From contig NZ_LGEK01000022.1 in the NCBI RefSeq assembly GCF_001636615.1, forward strand, positions 1 to 60,192: a DNA stretch of 60,192 nucleotides, given 5' to 3'. The DNA is from Mucilaginibacter sp. L294 (GTDB taxonomy: Bacteria > Bacteroidota > Bacteroidia > Sphingobacteriales > Sphingobacteriaceae). A program made the translations under genes and the position numbers. Positions 25,882 through 34,886 of the stretch are shown here, piece by piece. The first letter of the stretch is position 1. Every line of letters begins with the position of its first letter. The notes beneath the pieces are model-generated. The model saw nothing but the letters and a program-made list of their open reading frames with translations, did not search any database and had not been told where the DNA came from.

Positions 25882-26051
25882 AAGCAAATGTGCGTTATGC
25901 CGATATGTTCATGCGCTATAGTCAGTAATAGCTATACCAGGATGCCTGCTGCCAGTAAAGCTTTTGTCATTCAATTCTCATTAATGTAATCGTATAAAAT
26001 GTTTGGCAAGGCAGATCGTCCTTATCTATAAACAACACGACTATTTATCTC

Positions 26052-27236
26052 ATGGCAAAACGGCTTCCTCTTATACTGATCCTTTGGTTATTTACCGATA
26101 TTTACTTTTTCCAAGTTGTAGAAACACTTACTACAAATTCTCTCGTCCACCTGGCCTACCGCGCTATCGACATCATTCTCTTATCAGGGATGACCGCTTT
26201 GATATTTATACGCCGCAGTGGAAAAACCGCCCAACGCCTGATTACGGCATTAATGGCATTTATGCTGCTCACCTTTGTGCCCCGCTTATTTTCCCTGCCG
26301 GTTTTACTGGTTGAAGATATAACCCGCCTTTTCAGGCACTTCCCGCCACGCGAGTTGTGGGTAAGCGAGCTTACTGCCGCGCTTGCAGCAGTAATATTTT
26401 TTGTGGTATTATTTGGCATTACCCACGGCCGGCACTTTTACCGCGTACGCCGCGAAATTTTGCATTTCCCTGACCTGCCGGAGGCTTTCGACGGGTTTAC
26501 CATTACCCAGCTCTCGGATATCCATTCAGGTAGCTTCAGCAGCGAAACCGGCGTGCAAAAAGGCCTCGACCTGGTGAATGCCCAAGCCAACGATGTCATC
26601 CTGTTTACAGGGGACCTTGTCAATAACAAAGCATCGGAGATGGACCGCTGGATCCCTGCATTTTCCAAACTGAAGGCCGCCTACGGCAAGTTCTCTGTAT
26701 TAGGCAACCATGATTACGGCGACTATATACATTGGGAAAGCGAAACCCAAAAACAGGCTAACCTTGCCCGTTTAAAGCAGGTGCATGGCGATATTGGCTT
26801 CAACCTATTGCTTAACCAATCCATTAGCATTAAAAAGGATGGGCAGGCCATCAGCCTGATCGGTGTAGAGAACTGGGGCAAAGGCGGTTTTCACAAATAC
26901 GGCGACCTTGAAAAGGCAGCAGCCGGGCTGCCTGCAAGCAGTTTCAACATCCTGATGTCGCACGATCCCTCCCACTGGGATGCGGTAACCCTGGGCCATC
27001 ACCAGCATATCCATTTAACACTTGCGGGCCACACCCATGGTATGCAGTTCGGTATCGAACTGTTTGGCTTTAAATGGAGCCCTATCAAATATGTGTACAA
27101 GCAATGGGCGGGGCTTTATGAACAAGCCGGGAAATACCTTTATGTGAACCGTGGGTTTGGTTTCCTGGGCCTTAAAGGCCGCATCGGTATGTGGCCGGAA
27201 ATAGCGGTTATCACACTTAAGCGTATGCCCGGATAA
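26052..27236 (+). CDS. Membrane-anchored metallophosphoesterase
   Basis: The 394-residue protein has about four TM segments in residues 1-130, then a calcineurin-like domain with all metal motifs: LSDIHSG (D157, H159), FTGDLVNN, LGNHDYGDY, MSHDPSHWD and LAGHTHGMQFG. The closest family is the YkuE/YaeI-type membrane phosphoesterases, some of which act on lipid pyrophosphates such as UDP-diacylglucosamine. The exact substrate cannot be read from sequence. The gene is monocistronic, divergent from the helicase and convergent with the peroxidase. Confidence 0.9.
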   Translation: MAKRLPLILILWLFTDIYFFQVVETLTTNSLVHLAYRAIDIILLSGMTALIFIRRSGKTAQRLITALMAFMLLTFVPRLFSLPVLLVEDITRLFRHFPPRELWVSELTAALAAVIFFVVLFGITHGRHFYRVRREILHFPDLPEAFDGFTITQLSDIHSGSFSSETGVQKGLDLVNAQANDVILFTGDLVNNKASEMDRWIPAFSKLKAAYGKFSVLGNHDYGDYIHWESETQKQANLARLKQVHGDIGFNLLLNQSISIKKDGQAISLIGVENWGKGGFHKYGDLEKAAAGLPASSFNILMSHDPSHWDAVTLGHHQHIHLTLAGHTHGMQFGIELFGFKWSPIKYVYKQWAGLYEQAGKYLYVNRGFGFLGLKGRIGMWPEIAVITLKRMPG

Positions 27237-27323
27237 TAGCCTCACAATGGTGATGACGCCCTTACCTTTTTCGATCAATTGCTGCTTGCGTCATAGACAT
27301 TATTCTGCAGTACACTGAGGTAG

Positions 27324-29096
27324 TTATTCACTGTTAAGGCTTTTTATAAAAGCTACTAATTGCAGTTTCTCTGTTTTGGTCAATCGTAACTGATCGGCCG
27401 GGAGTGTTTGCCCTGAAATGGCCACCCCGGTACCGATACCCCCTCCCTTATCATAAAAGTCAATAACTTCTTCCAGCGTACTAAAAACGCCATTGTGCAT
27501 ATAAGGGGCAGTCAGGGCTGCATTACGTACTGTAGTTGTTTTGAACGCGTAACGGTTAAAACTATACGGCGTAATGCCATACACACCCGGGTCGGGATCA
27601 ATGCGTTTGCCATTCTTGCTTTTAGGAACACCGATAACCTCTGTTTCCATTTGCATATATCTTGGTGGCAAAGCGCCGTTAAATAACGGCAGATAATGGC
27701 AGGTAGAACATTTTGCCTTACCCATAAAAAGATTAAACCCCGCTTTTTCAAAGGTAGTTATCGACTTTGCATCACCTCTCATATAGCTATCAAAACGGCT
27801 GTTAAGCCGTGTTAAACTACGAATGTAACCGGATAATGCATTGAACACCTCAAAAGTATCTATCTGCATGCGGTCCTTTTTCAGGTATGCCAGGCTAAAC
27901 TGCGCCCGGTAGCTGCTGTCTTGCCACAACTTGCCAACGGCTATTTTCATATCGCCGTGCATTTCATCCGGATTTTGGACTACATCGTTCGCCTGATCTT
28001 CGAGCGACAGCGCCCGCAGGTCATAAAACAAAGCAGGCTGCAAGGCCGCGTTAATTAGCGTAGGCGTATTACGCGTTATGAACTTTTTGCCGGTAATATC
28101 CAGATTTTTTATCAGCCCATCCGTAAATGCCTTACCGGGTTTATGGCAGGAGGCGCAACTACGCGAACCATTACCTGACAGTATTGGGTCGTTAAACAAC
28201 CTTTTCCCCAGCAATATTTTATCTGTAGTTGCAGAGTCTTCTAACGCTGCAATAAAAGCGTTGCGATTAAATGCCCCAGCATTAAATAGCGTAGCTGCAT
28301 CCTGGCAAAGCAGGCGGTTATAATGCACATCAAAAAGATGTAAGCGATGCTGAGATGAAGTGAGTGCCGCCGTAAGCGGGTTGGCAAAACGCAGCATAAA
28401 CGCGGCCCTGTCAAAACGATTGAATGTAACATCACGAAGCAGGTACCGGATAGATGGGCCAAAATCAATTGCCTGCTTATAATGGTTTATTGCCGCGTTT
28501 ACGCTTTGCAGGGCAGCTGCCGATTCGGCGAAGCAATTTTGCAACAAGGGATCATCAAAATTATTTAACCCCTGTGTTTCAATTTTAAAAACCTCCAACT
28601 TGGCTGCATCAAAAACCTGCCAGTCCTGTAGTTCAACATGAGAAAAAAAAGTACGGAACTCATTCGCATTAACAGCCAGCCTGTTTACTAAGCCTGCCAG
28701 CTTTTTCTTATCACTTACTTTAAAACGCGGAAAAAGGCATTCTTCCATCACCTGCAAACCATCGGGTTGTATAACCTGGCCACTTAGTTCAACCTCAGGA
28801 ACGGGCGGCCCGTTTACTTGCCGGGCACTGAGCGGATCAAAATACTCTGCAGCCCATTCCAACCTTTTATAGGCTAACCTTATTTGCTTAAAGCGAAGTT
28901 GCATAAGCCGTGTGTGCGAAACATCAACCGGCAACGCTTTAAACTGCTTTATACTGATGATCAAGCTATCCGCCTGCTGCACCAGCCTTTGCTGTATAGG
29001 AATGGCCGGGGGCGCATCCATTTCGCGCAGGGATACAAGGCTTAAGGTTATAAGCAGCAATACTCCGCTAAAAATTACCTTAAAAGTTAAAGGCAT
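27324..29096 (-). CDS. Di-haem cytochrome c peroxidase (MauG/CcpA family) with long N-terminal domain
   Basis: The 590-residue protein starts at the ATG at 29096, which gives a signal anchor (MPLTFKVIFSGVLLLITLSL); an in-frame start at 29123 would overlap the previous gene further. The first about 270 residues are mostly helical without known motifs. The peroxidase part has haem-binding CASCH (about 314) and CSTCH (about 462), PTLINAALQPALFYDLRA, and TTTVRNAALTAPYMHNG near the C-terminus. It should reduce peroxide in the periplasm. It overlaps the preceding phosphoesterase gene by 17 bases, so the pair is coupled. Confidence 0.9.
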   Translation of the reverse strand: MPLTFKVIFSGVLLLITLSLVSLREMDAPPAIPIQQRLVQQADSLIISIKQFKALPVDVSHTRLMQLRFKQIRLAYKRLEWAAEYFDPLSARQVNGPPVPEVELSGQVIQPDGLQVMEECLFPRFKVSDKKKLAGLVNRLAVNANEFRTFFSHVELQDWQVFDAAKLEVFKIETQGLNNFDDPLLQNCFAESAAALQSVNAAINHYKQAIDFGPSIRYLLRDVTFNRFDRAAFMLRFANPLTAALTSSQHRLHLFDVHYNRLLCQDAATLFNAGAFNRNAFIAALEDSATTDKILLGKRLFNDPILSGNGSRSCASCHKPGKAFTDGLIKNLDITGKKFITRNTPTLINAALQPALFYDLRALSLEDQANDVVQNPDEMHGDMKIAVGKLWQDSSYRAQFSLAYLKKDRMQIDTFEVFNALSGYIRSLTRLNSRFDSYMRGDAKSITTFEKAGFNLFMGKAKCSTCHYLPLFNGALPPRYMQMETEVIGVPKSKNGKRIDPDPGVYGITPYSFNRYAFKTTTVRNAALTAPYMHNGVFSTLEEVIDFYDKGGGIGTGVAISGQTLPADQLRLTKTEKLQLVAFIKSLNSE

Positions 29097-30396
29097 GGCT
29101 AAGCGGGTCTGCGTTTTTGTCACGATCGTTCAGTGGCTCTAATTGCCAGCGTTTTTCTATAAAGGCCAAAATGCTTACTGTTTCATAAGTTGTATGGTCT
29201 ACATACCCTTTTTTGGCAAAGGGAGATATGATCAGCGCCGGGATACGGCTACCGGGCCCCCATTTGTCAATCACCGGTGGCGCAACATGATCCCAGAACC
29301 CCCCGTTCTCATCATACGTCAGGATGATCACCGCATCTTTACCATTGGGGCCGTTAAGCACCGCGTTGATCAGTTCCACCGCGTGGGTTTCCCCTCCTTT
29401 AACGGTTGAACCACCGGGGTGCTCATTTTCCAGCCCGATAGGCTTCACAAAAGAAACAGCGGGCAACTTGCCGGCTTTGGCTGCTGCCATAAATTCAGTT
29501 TCATCCCTAAGATGTTTTGCCCGGCCTGCGGTGCCTTCTGCATAACGCGCGTAGTAAGCAAAGGGCTGGTGATGATATGTGAACGAAGGATCGGGCTTGC
29601 CGGCTACAGCATCATTCCACCCCCCTGAATACCAGGCCCATGAAACACCTTTGTCAGATAAGCGGTCGCCAATATTAGGGCCTTGCTGGGTTGGCACCAG
29701 GTTTGCCGTATTTTCGCCTTTGGGATGCAGGTTAACGGAGTTGACTGTATTTACGGCATATCCATCGGGCGTTACGGTACCGTCTTTAATCATCGTACCT
29801 GAAGAATCTACTTTCGCAATAATTTTATCAGGCGCATTTGGAAACACCGGTGTAGCGGCGGCTACCAACCATTGATGGTTCAGGAATGATCCGCCAAAAA
29901 CGCTGTGGAAAAAATGATCGCATAAGGTGTACTTGGTTGCCAGTTCGTACAACGGCAACTGGCTGGTTGTATAATAACCCATAGCAAAGCCTTTGGTATA
30001 GTTATGCAACGCAAACTTGTCCATCTTGCCACCATCTATCTGGGCTTGTTCCTGGTAAAAGCGGTGGGTAACATCCGGCGTGGACTGATCTGCAGCCACA
30101 TACTGGTCTATATTGAAAATATTATTGGGCAAATTTGTAGGGAAAGCGCTGCTATGCGGAATGGGCGGTAAAGTAGCATACGGCTGGCCGTTAGCATCCA
30201 GTTGAATGATATTTTCCCTTTTTGCCTGGCTAAGGCCCTCTGCACCAGGAAACTGGCCCCATAGGTTATCAAAGCTATGGTTCTCCATAAAGATCACCAC
30301 AACGTGTTTCACCTTATTGATCTGGGCATGCGCCGTGAGCTGGCTCAGGCTAATTGCAATTAGTAGCAGTAAGGGAGTTTTGAATATGTTTTTCAT
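29080..30396 (-). CDS. Secreted phosphoesterase (phospholipase C/acid phosphatase family)
   Basis: The 438-residue protein has a signal peptide (MKNIFKTPLLLLIAISLSQL...AHA). The family signature VVVIFMENHSFDNLWGQFPG carries the metal ligands and nucleophile region, with further motifs CDHFFHSVFGGSFLNHQW, SFVKPIGLENEHPGG and LTYDENGGFWDHVAPP. It belongs to the PLC/AcpA phosphoesterase superfamily. Whether the substrate is phospholipid or a phosphomonoester is not decidable here. It is read from the cluster starting at the deacetylase (28-bp gap) and is coupled to the peroxidase gene. Confidence 0.9.
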   Translation of the reverse strand: MKNIFKTPLLLLIAISLSQLTAHAQINKVKHVVVIFMENHSFDNLWGQFPGAEGLSQAKRENIIQLDANGQPYATLPPIPHSSAFPTNLPNNIFNIDQYVAADQSTPDVTHRFYQEQAQIDGGKMDKFALHNYTKGFAMGYYTTSQLPLYELATKYTLCDHFFHSVFGGSFLNHQWLVAAATPVFPNAPDKIIAKVDSSGTMIKDGTVTPDGYAVNTVNSVNLHPKGENTANLVPTQQGPNIGDRLSDKGVSWAWYSGGWNDAVAGKPDPSFTYHHQPFAYYARYAEGTAGRAKHLRDETEFMAAAKAGKLPAVSFVKPIGLENEHPGGSTVKGGETHAVELINAVLNGPNGKDAVIILTYDENGGFWDHVAPPVIDKWGPGSRIPALIISPFAKKGYVDHTTYETVSILAFIEKRWQLEPLNDRDKNADPLSHAFNF

Positions 30397-30424
30397 AGCT
30401 ATTTATTGAATATAAAGTTAAATT

Positions 30425-31240
30425 TTATTTACTAATTGTTACGTTCTGCGTTGCCTTAGGGCGTTTCACCTGCCGGTATACTTCATCCATTGCCTGCTGA
30501 AAAGTTGGCACCCAAATAGTTTTTTGGTGCTTTTGAAGATAACTAACCAGTTGCTGATGTGCTTCGGCAGAAACCGTAATATAATCTGCGCCGATGCCAT
30601 GAAACATGATCACACCCAACCCGCCTTTTTGCTCAACACTTTTAACAAAGGCAATTAATTGTTGGCCACTTTCGCCCCCCTCAAGTCCGTATGATGGAAC
30701 ACGTAGCGTATCTAATTGCTCAAAATCTGTGATCACCGAGCTGCTATCGCCCCCTGCACGGGCATATTTCACCAGTTTATATTTTCGCAGTGAATCTACG
30801 TAATCCCTACCGCCTACAAATGTTTCTGCACAGGGATAAGCGAAAGTGCGCTTGATCCTGCCATCTACAGCAAACAGAAAGCGGTCCATCACTTCAATCT
30901 CGCGGATGATGCGATAAGCTGTGTAAGCTTCAGAAGGCACCGGGTTGTCATCTCTGCCCGAACATGGGTGAAACACCGTGTGGTTACCAAGTTCGAACCT
31001 TTGGTGCGCCAGTTTGCGCCAACGCGGTATGCTTAAACTGTCGATATCACTGGTTAGGAAAAATGTAGCCCGCAGCCCCGCCTTTTTTAATTGGGGCACA
31101 GCTTTATCAAGTTGAGAAGGCAGCGCGTCATCATAGGTGAGCACAATTGCTGCCTGCTGGCCGCCCGGCCAGTGAACCTCCTGACCATGAGCAAATAAGG
31201 CCATTAACATGATTATGGGTATTAATAATAAAGGTTTCAT
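30425..31240 (-). CDS. Secreted polysaccharide deacetylase (CE4)
   Basis: The 271-residue protein has a signal peptide (MKPLLLIPIIMLMALFAHG). NodB-homology motifs are present: motif 1 VLTYDDALPSQ (TYDD; the second Asp is a metal ligand), motif 2 GNHTVFHPC (HxxxH metal ligands), and a later GVIMFHGIGADY with His. It removes N- or O-acetyl groups from a cell-surface or environmental glycan. It is the first complete gene of the minus-strand cluster that continues into the phosphoesterase and peroxidase. Confidence 0.88.
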   Translation of the reverse strand: MKPLLLIPIIMLMALFAHGQEVHWPGGQQAAIVLTYDDALPSQLDKAVPQLKKAGLRATFFLTSDIDSLSIPRWRKLAHQRFELGNHTVFHPCSGRDDNPVPSEAYTAYRIIREIEVMDRFLFAVDGRIKRTFAYPCAETFVGGRDYVDSLRKYKLVKYARAGGDSSSVITDFEQLDTLRVPSYGLEGGESGQQLIAFVKSVEQKGGLGVIMFHGIGADYITVSAEAHQQLVSYLQKHQKTIWVPTFQQAMDEVYRQVKRPKATQNVTISK

Positions 31241-31249
31241 ATCGGGGTA

Positions 31250-31432
31250 TTAATTTTCGGGACTGATTACCGCGGATAAGGCACCCAACAGCGACACAAT
31301 AGAAAAAGCACGGATGCCGGCTTCCTTGTGCGACCATTTACGTTCCATGCCAATTAACATGCCTATACCAATAGCTACGGCAATTTTCATCGCGACAGGC
31401 CCGACGGGGTAATGCAAAAAGTTATCATTCAT
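31250..31432 (-). pseudogene. Truncated MgtC/SapB (DUF4010-like) N-terminal fragment
   Basis: Only 60 residues remain: VGPVAMKIAVAIGIGMLIGMERKWSHKEAG followed by IRAFSIVSLLGALSAVI. This is the conserved start of MgtC/SapB-type membrane proteins, which normally run for 150 to more than 400 residues. Translation ends at a TAA just after SPEN, 9 bases before the deacetylase start, with no continuation in other frames. It is most simply a remnant whose 3' part was deleted, although a functional one-TM mini-protein cannot be excluded. Confidence 0.7.
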
Positions 31433-31490
31433 TTTTAAGGGGTTGATCTGATCAAAAAAGAGAGTTATGCACGCTGTAAACAGCCGCCTA

Positions 31491-31859
31491 TCAGATCAGA
31501 AAGCAGGATGAAAGGCGGTAGCGGTAACGGTTGGCGGGTAGCAAAAAATTGCTGTTTAAAACCGTCGCAGAAAGGATAATCTTCGCAGATACGGTAAGCG
31601 ATGTAAAAAAAGTATTGAGCAGGCGGCGCAACGGATGAATAGCCAGACAGCTGGTTTCCGCCAATATAGCGGCACCATCTGCCTGAATTTCATGATGTTC
31701 ATCCTTTTTTTTGACCAGCCGCTGCAACAGGTTCCAGGCTTTTGCGGGGTTTTCGGCCGTAGCATTGGCCGCGCTCATCTGGTATGCCAGATAAGGGCGC
31801 GCCAGGAGCATCAATACCCCTATGCTAAAAAACCATATGTTAAACCTCCGCCTGGTCAT
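31491..31859 (-). CDS. Small membrane protein of unknown function
   Basis: The 122-residue frame has a basic start (MTRRRFNIWF), one TM (about 7-24), and a mixed polar region (NLLQRLVKKKDEHHEIQAD); the C-terminus is hydrophobic and less gene-like. The ATG at 31859 was chosen over a TTG four residues... upstream at 31865. No family was recognised. It may be co-transcribed with the MgtC fragment downstream. Confidence 0.45.
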   Translation of the reverse strand: MTRRRFNIWFFSIGVLMLLARPYLAYQMSAANATAENPAKAWNLLQRLVKKKDEHHEIQADGAAILAETSCLAIHPLRRLLNTFFTSLTVSAKIILSATVLNSNFLLPANRYRYRLSSCFLI

Positions 31860-31967
31860 GATCAATATACAATATTATGCATTAATTAGTTTCACTTCAA
31901 ACTTTCACCTTCTTGTGATCCTCTTTCCTGGTCAAACCTGTGCAGTTTTTAAAATTGTTTCCGGCAT

Positions 31968-32162
31968 TTATATTTCTTCTGCTATCTCTACATCGTTCAG
32001 GGTAACAAATCTTATTTTGCCGAGATAATTTACCCAGATAGATGACCAGCCGCTGCAGTCATAGCCCAGAAAGGTCATAAATGGCTTCTCGGCCCTGAAG
32101 CCCTCAAAATGCTGTCCGATATATTTAAGGCGTGTGATATTGGTTAAATGATGTTTGCTCAT
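31968..32162 (-). CDS. Small conserved-looking hypothetical protein
   Basis: The 64-residue protein runs from the ATG at 32162 (MSKHHLTNITRLKYIGQHFEGF) and has a balanced soluble composition ending VTLNDVEIAEEI. The 21-residue N-terminal extension possible from 32225 is Cys/Tyr-rich and unlikely to be translated. No family was recognised. Confidence 0.5.
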   Translation of the reverse strand: MSKHHLTNITRLKYIGQHFEGFRAEKPFMTFLGYDCSGWSSIWVNYLGKIRFVTLNDVEIAEEI

Positions 32163-32269
32163 GATTTTCTTATTTGGTAAATGATGATAACAAAGGCAAC
32201 ATGGCACTAAGGAGTACCGACGCAATTGCTAATATTTTTTTCGCTGATAAGGTGGGTCAGGAAAACGAA

Positions 32270-32626
32270 TTACCAAAATACATGAAAAGGAAAAAGGATC
32301 AGCTTGTAAAACGGCTGGATACGTGCATTATCGCGCCCCGTTGATAAACGTGCGGCTGCAGTAATATTAATATTTGGATGGAACTTACCAATAAGCGTAA
32401 GTACCACCGGCTCGTATGCCGTATGCTGTGTATAATTAGCAGTAATAACTTCGGTATCTTCCATCTGATCGCAGTATTGATTGCGATCGTTATGCCTAAC
32501 TGCCGGAGTTTGCACAAGAGTAGCCTTGGTAGAATGCACCTTTTTAACAGATGCAGCAAGGGCAGGTGAAGAGGCACAACAAGTGCCTATCAGCAAAATG
32601 AAAATATATCCCAACCATGCACGCAT
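32270..32626 (-). CDS. Small secreted protein of unknown function
   Basis: The 118-residue protein has a good signal peptide from the ATG at 32626 (MRAWLGYIFILLIGTCCAS..ALA). The mature part is about 90 residues, with no recognised motif (KFHPNINITAAARLSTG). It stands alone between the small gene at 31968 and the peptidase operon. Confidence 0.5.
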   Translation of the reverse strand: MRAWLGYIFILLIGTCCASSPALAASVKKVHSTKATLVQTPAVRHNDRNQYCDQMEDTEVITANYTQHTAYEPVVLTLIGKFHPNINITAAARLSTGRDNARIQPFYKLILFPFHVFW

Positions 32627-32701
32627 ATAAGCAAATATACAATTTAAGACCCAATGCCATGTCATATTGGCCCCCTCTATGGTAAAAATACGGTTACTTA
32701 A

Positions 32702-32746
32702 GCAGTGGGTGATAAATTAAAAGATATTGATTTTGTCACCCACTGC
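32702..32746. repeat. 11-bp inverted repeat downstream of the peptidase operon
   Basis: GCAGTGGGTGA (32702-32712) and TCACCCACTGC (32736-32746) pair perfectly across 23 A/T-rich bases. It lies about 150 bp after the M1 peptidase stop. There is no U-run, so it may be a weak terminator, an mRNA 3' stabiliser or an operator. Confidence 0.7.
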
Positions 32747-32807
32747 CTTTGAAAAAGTCTGTGATATTTAATCTGACGGCATGTTGGCCGAGTGTTGTAA
32801 GCTTAAT

Positions 32808-32821
32808 TAAACGCGTTTAAA
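32808..32821. promoter_or_regulatory. 14-bp perfect palindrome TTAAACGCGTTTAA
   Basis: The palindrome is centred on CG, as in LacI-family operators. It is 73 bp beyond the peptidase operon stop and far from any start codon, so its role is unclear. Confidence 0.4.
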
Positions 32822-32893
32822 CGACGGATAGATTATTCCTCTAAAATCAGCAGCGGATTCAAACCGTTTATATCATGGTAAGGATGCCCTATC

Positions 32894-34882
32894 CTATTCA
32901 TGCCCCCCGGTAGGTTTGAACACATTGTTTGCAGGATTGATATCAGGATATTTGTGATCAGGATCGATAGTTACCGACTCTATTACGGCTCCGGATTTAA
33001 AGTTAAAACTCCAGTCTGCCCCACGCTGCCACACTTCCACAGGCAATTTTATTCTGCTTGTTTTACCGCCGCTTTCCTTGATCTCCAGTGTAACCGGCAT
33101 CACTATTTTTTCCAGGTTTTTGATGCTGATAACAGCTCCTTTTGACGGATCGTTATTTACATAGGTTACCCCTGTAACAGCCTGATCCAGCTTCCAGGTA
33201 TTAAAAAACCAGCTGCGCCAAAACCAGCCCAGATCTTCGCCGGTTCCGTTTTCGATCGATCTGAAAAAATCATCGGGTGTTGGGTGTTTAAATGCCCACT
33301 CCCGGATGTAGTTTTTAAAAGCAAGGTCAAACAATTTCTCTCCTATTACTTCTGACCGCAGTAAGGATAGCGCCAACGCCGGTTTGCGGTAAGCGTCGGT
33401 TCCTATACGTTGAAATTGTAAAACGTCCTCATAGGATACGGAAGGTTCTTCGGCAGCGCCAAAAGTGGTTTGCGCTGTTGTATAAATATCCTGCTGTTTC
33501 CTGCCATTGGCGGCTGGTATACCGGCATTGTGCTCTTTGGCATTTAGTCCATTTATAAAAGTATCAAAGCCCTCATCCATAAAAGTATATCTTCGTTCAT
33601 TTGAACCAACGATCATCGGGAACCAGTTATGGCCAAATTCATGATTGGTTACGCCCCAAACCCGGCCCGGCCCCGAACCGGCATGGCAAAATACCAGTCC
33701 TGGATATTCCATCCCCCCTACACTGCCGCCAACGTTAGTAGCAACCGGGTAGGGATACTCGAACCATTTATTTGAATAATACTCAATTACCTGCTTTACA
33801 GATTCCGTTGCACCGCCCCAGGCTTCCGGTCCTTTGGCTTCTGCCGGGTAAACCGCCTGTGCCAGGGCTTTTTTCCCGCTTGGCAGGTTGATGCGGGCCG
33901 CATCCCATAAAAATGCTTTTGACGCCGCCCAGGCAACATCTCTTGAATTATTGATTTTAAAATGCCAGCTTAGTTCAGCTTTCCCGCCAACCTTACTGGC
34001 GGGGTTATTAAAATCAGCTTCGGTACGTATAGCAACTGTTGCATCGCTTGTGGCAGCTTTGCGCAGCCTTTCTTGTAAGGGTTTTGCCAATACTTCGGTG
34101 GCGTTAAGTAAGCCACCCGATCCCACAATAATGAGGTTTGATGGTGCCGTTATGGTATAATCGAGGTTGCCATATTCCAGGTAAAATTCTCCGGCGCCTA
34201 AATAAGGTAGTGTGTCCCAGCCGTGGATATCATCATAAACCGCCAGCCTGGGGAACCATTGTGCAATTTCGTATACCCAGCCATCACGGAAACGCTTCCT
34301 TCCCATCCTGTCTGTACCGTATTCGGGAATTGGGAACGAATAAGTTATCACAATATTCACCGATTCCCCGCCTGCTTTCAATTCTTTCGGCAGGTCAATC
34401 CTTACCCTGGTATCGGAAATGATAAATTCGGGTTCGGTTAGTTTCCCTTTGCTTTGAATGCTGATATTTTCAATATCGTACCCACCGGTAAAACTTTCCA
34501 GGCTTGCCCAGCGCTTACCCGGAACAGTGTGCGTGGTAGCTTCTGATCTTGAATCTTTGCGATAAATATTCTGATCCAGCTGCAGCCATAAATAACCCAG
34601 CTTATCCGGGCTGTTGTTTTTATAATTGATAGATACGGTACCCGACAGCGTTTGTTCAACGGTATCCAGTTTTACGTTTATTTTATAATCGGCGCGGTTT
34701 TGCCAGTATTTAGGGCCCGGTGCCCCTGAAGCCGAACGGTATTCGTTGCCATGAGCTGCCGTATAGAAATATGGGGTAAATGTTTCATGCTGATCATAAA
34801 CACCTGCAGGCGCCTTTTGCTCCTGTGCGAAAGCACCTGATACTGCCGACAATGCGAGTATAGTTAAATATATTCTTTTCAT
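32894..34882 (-). CDS. Secreted M1-family metallopeptidase
   Basis: The 662-residue protein starts at the ATG at 34882, giving a signal peptide (MKRIYLTILALSAVSGAFAQ); a longer frame from 35023 would overlap the hydrolase gene. The zinc site is HEFGH-X18-E (about 414-437: HEFGHNW...FMDEGFD). The upstream exopeptidase-type motif reads GGMEYPG in place of GAMEN, as in many Bacteroidota M1 members. It trims peptides outside the inner membrane. It is the last gene of the SusC-SusD-S15-M1 operon, 4 bases after the hydrolase gene. Confidence 0.92.
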   Translation of the reverse strand: MKRIYLTILALSAVSGAFAQEQKAPAGVYDQHETFTPYFYTAAHGNEYRSASGAPGPKYWQNRADYKINVKLDTVEQTLSGTVSINYKNNSPDKLGYLWLQLDQNIYRKDSRSEATTHTVPGKRWASLESFTGGYDIENISIQSKGKLTEPEFIISDTRVRIDLPKELKAGGESVNIVITYSFPIPEYGTDRMGRKRFRDGWVYEIAQWFPRLAVYDDIHGWDTLPYLGAGEFYLEYGNLDYTITAPSNLIIVGSGGLLNATEVLAKPLQERLRKAATSDATVAIRTEADFNNPASKVGGKAELSWHFKINNSRDVAWAASKAFLWDAARINLPSGKKALAQAVYPAEAKGPEAWGGATESVKQVIEYYSNKWFEYPYPVATNVGGSVGGMEYPGLVFCHAGSGPGRVWGVTNHEFGHNWFPMIVGSNERRYTFMDEGFDTFINGLNAKEHNAGIPAANGRKQQDIYTTAQTTFGAAEEPSVSYEDVLQFQRIGTDAYRKPALALSLLRSEVIGEKLFDLAFKNYIREWAFKHPTPDDFFRSIENGTGEDLGWFWRSWFFNTWKLDQAVTGVTYVNNDPSKGAVISIKNLEKIVMPVTLEIKESGGKTSRIKLPVEVWQRGADWSFNFKSGAVIESVTIDPDHKYPDINPANNVFKPTGGHE

Positions 34883-34886
34883 TTTT

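Noticed and set aside
27253..27294. ATGACGC/GCGTCAT repeat between the phosphoesterase and peroxidase genes
   Set aside because: A 7-bp stem with a 28-base loop is too weak to call a terminator.
31131..31337. 68-codon minus-strand frame overlapping the MgtC remnant
   Set aside because: It is out of frame with the remnant and overlaps the deacetylase signal peptide; the Cys/His-rich translation is not gene-like.
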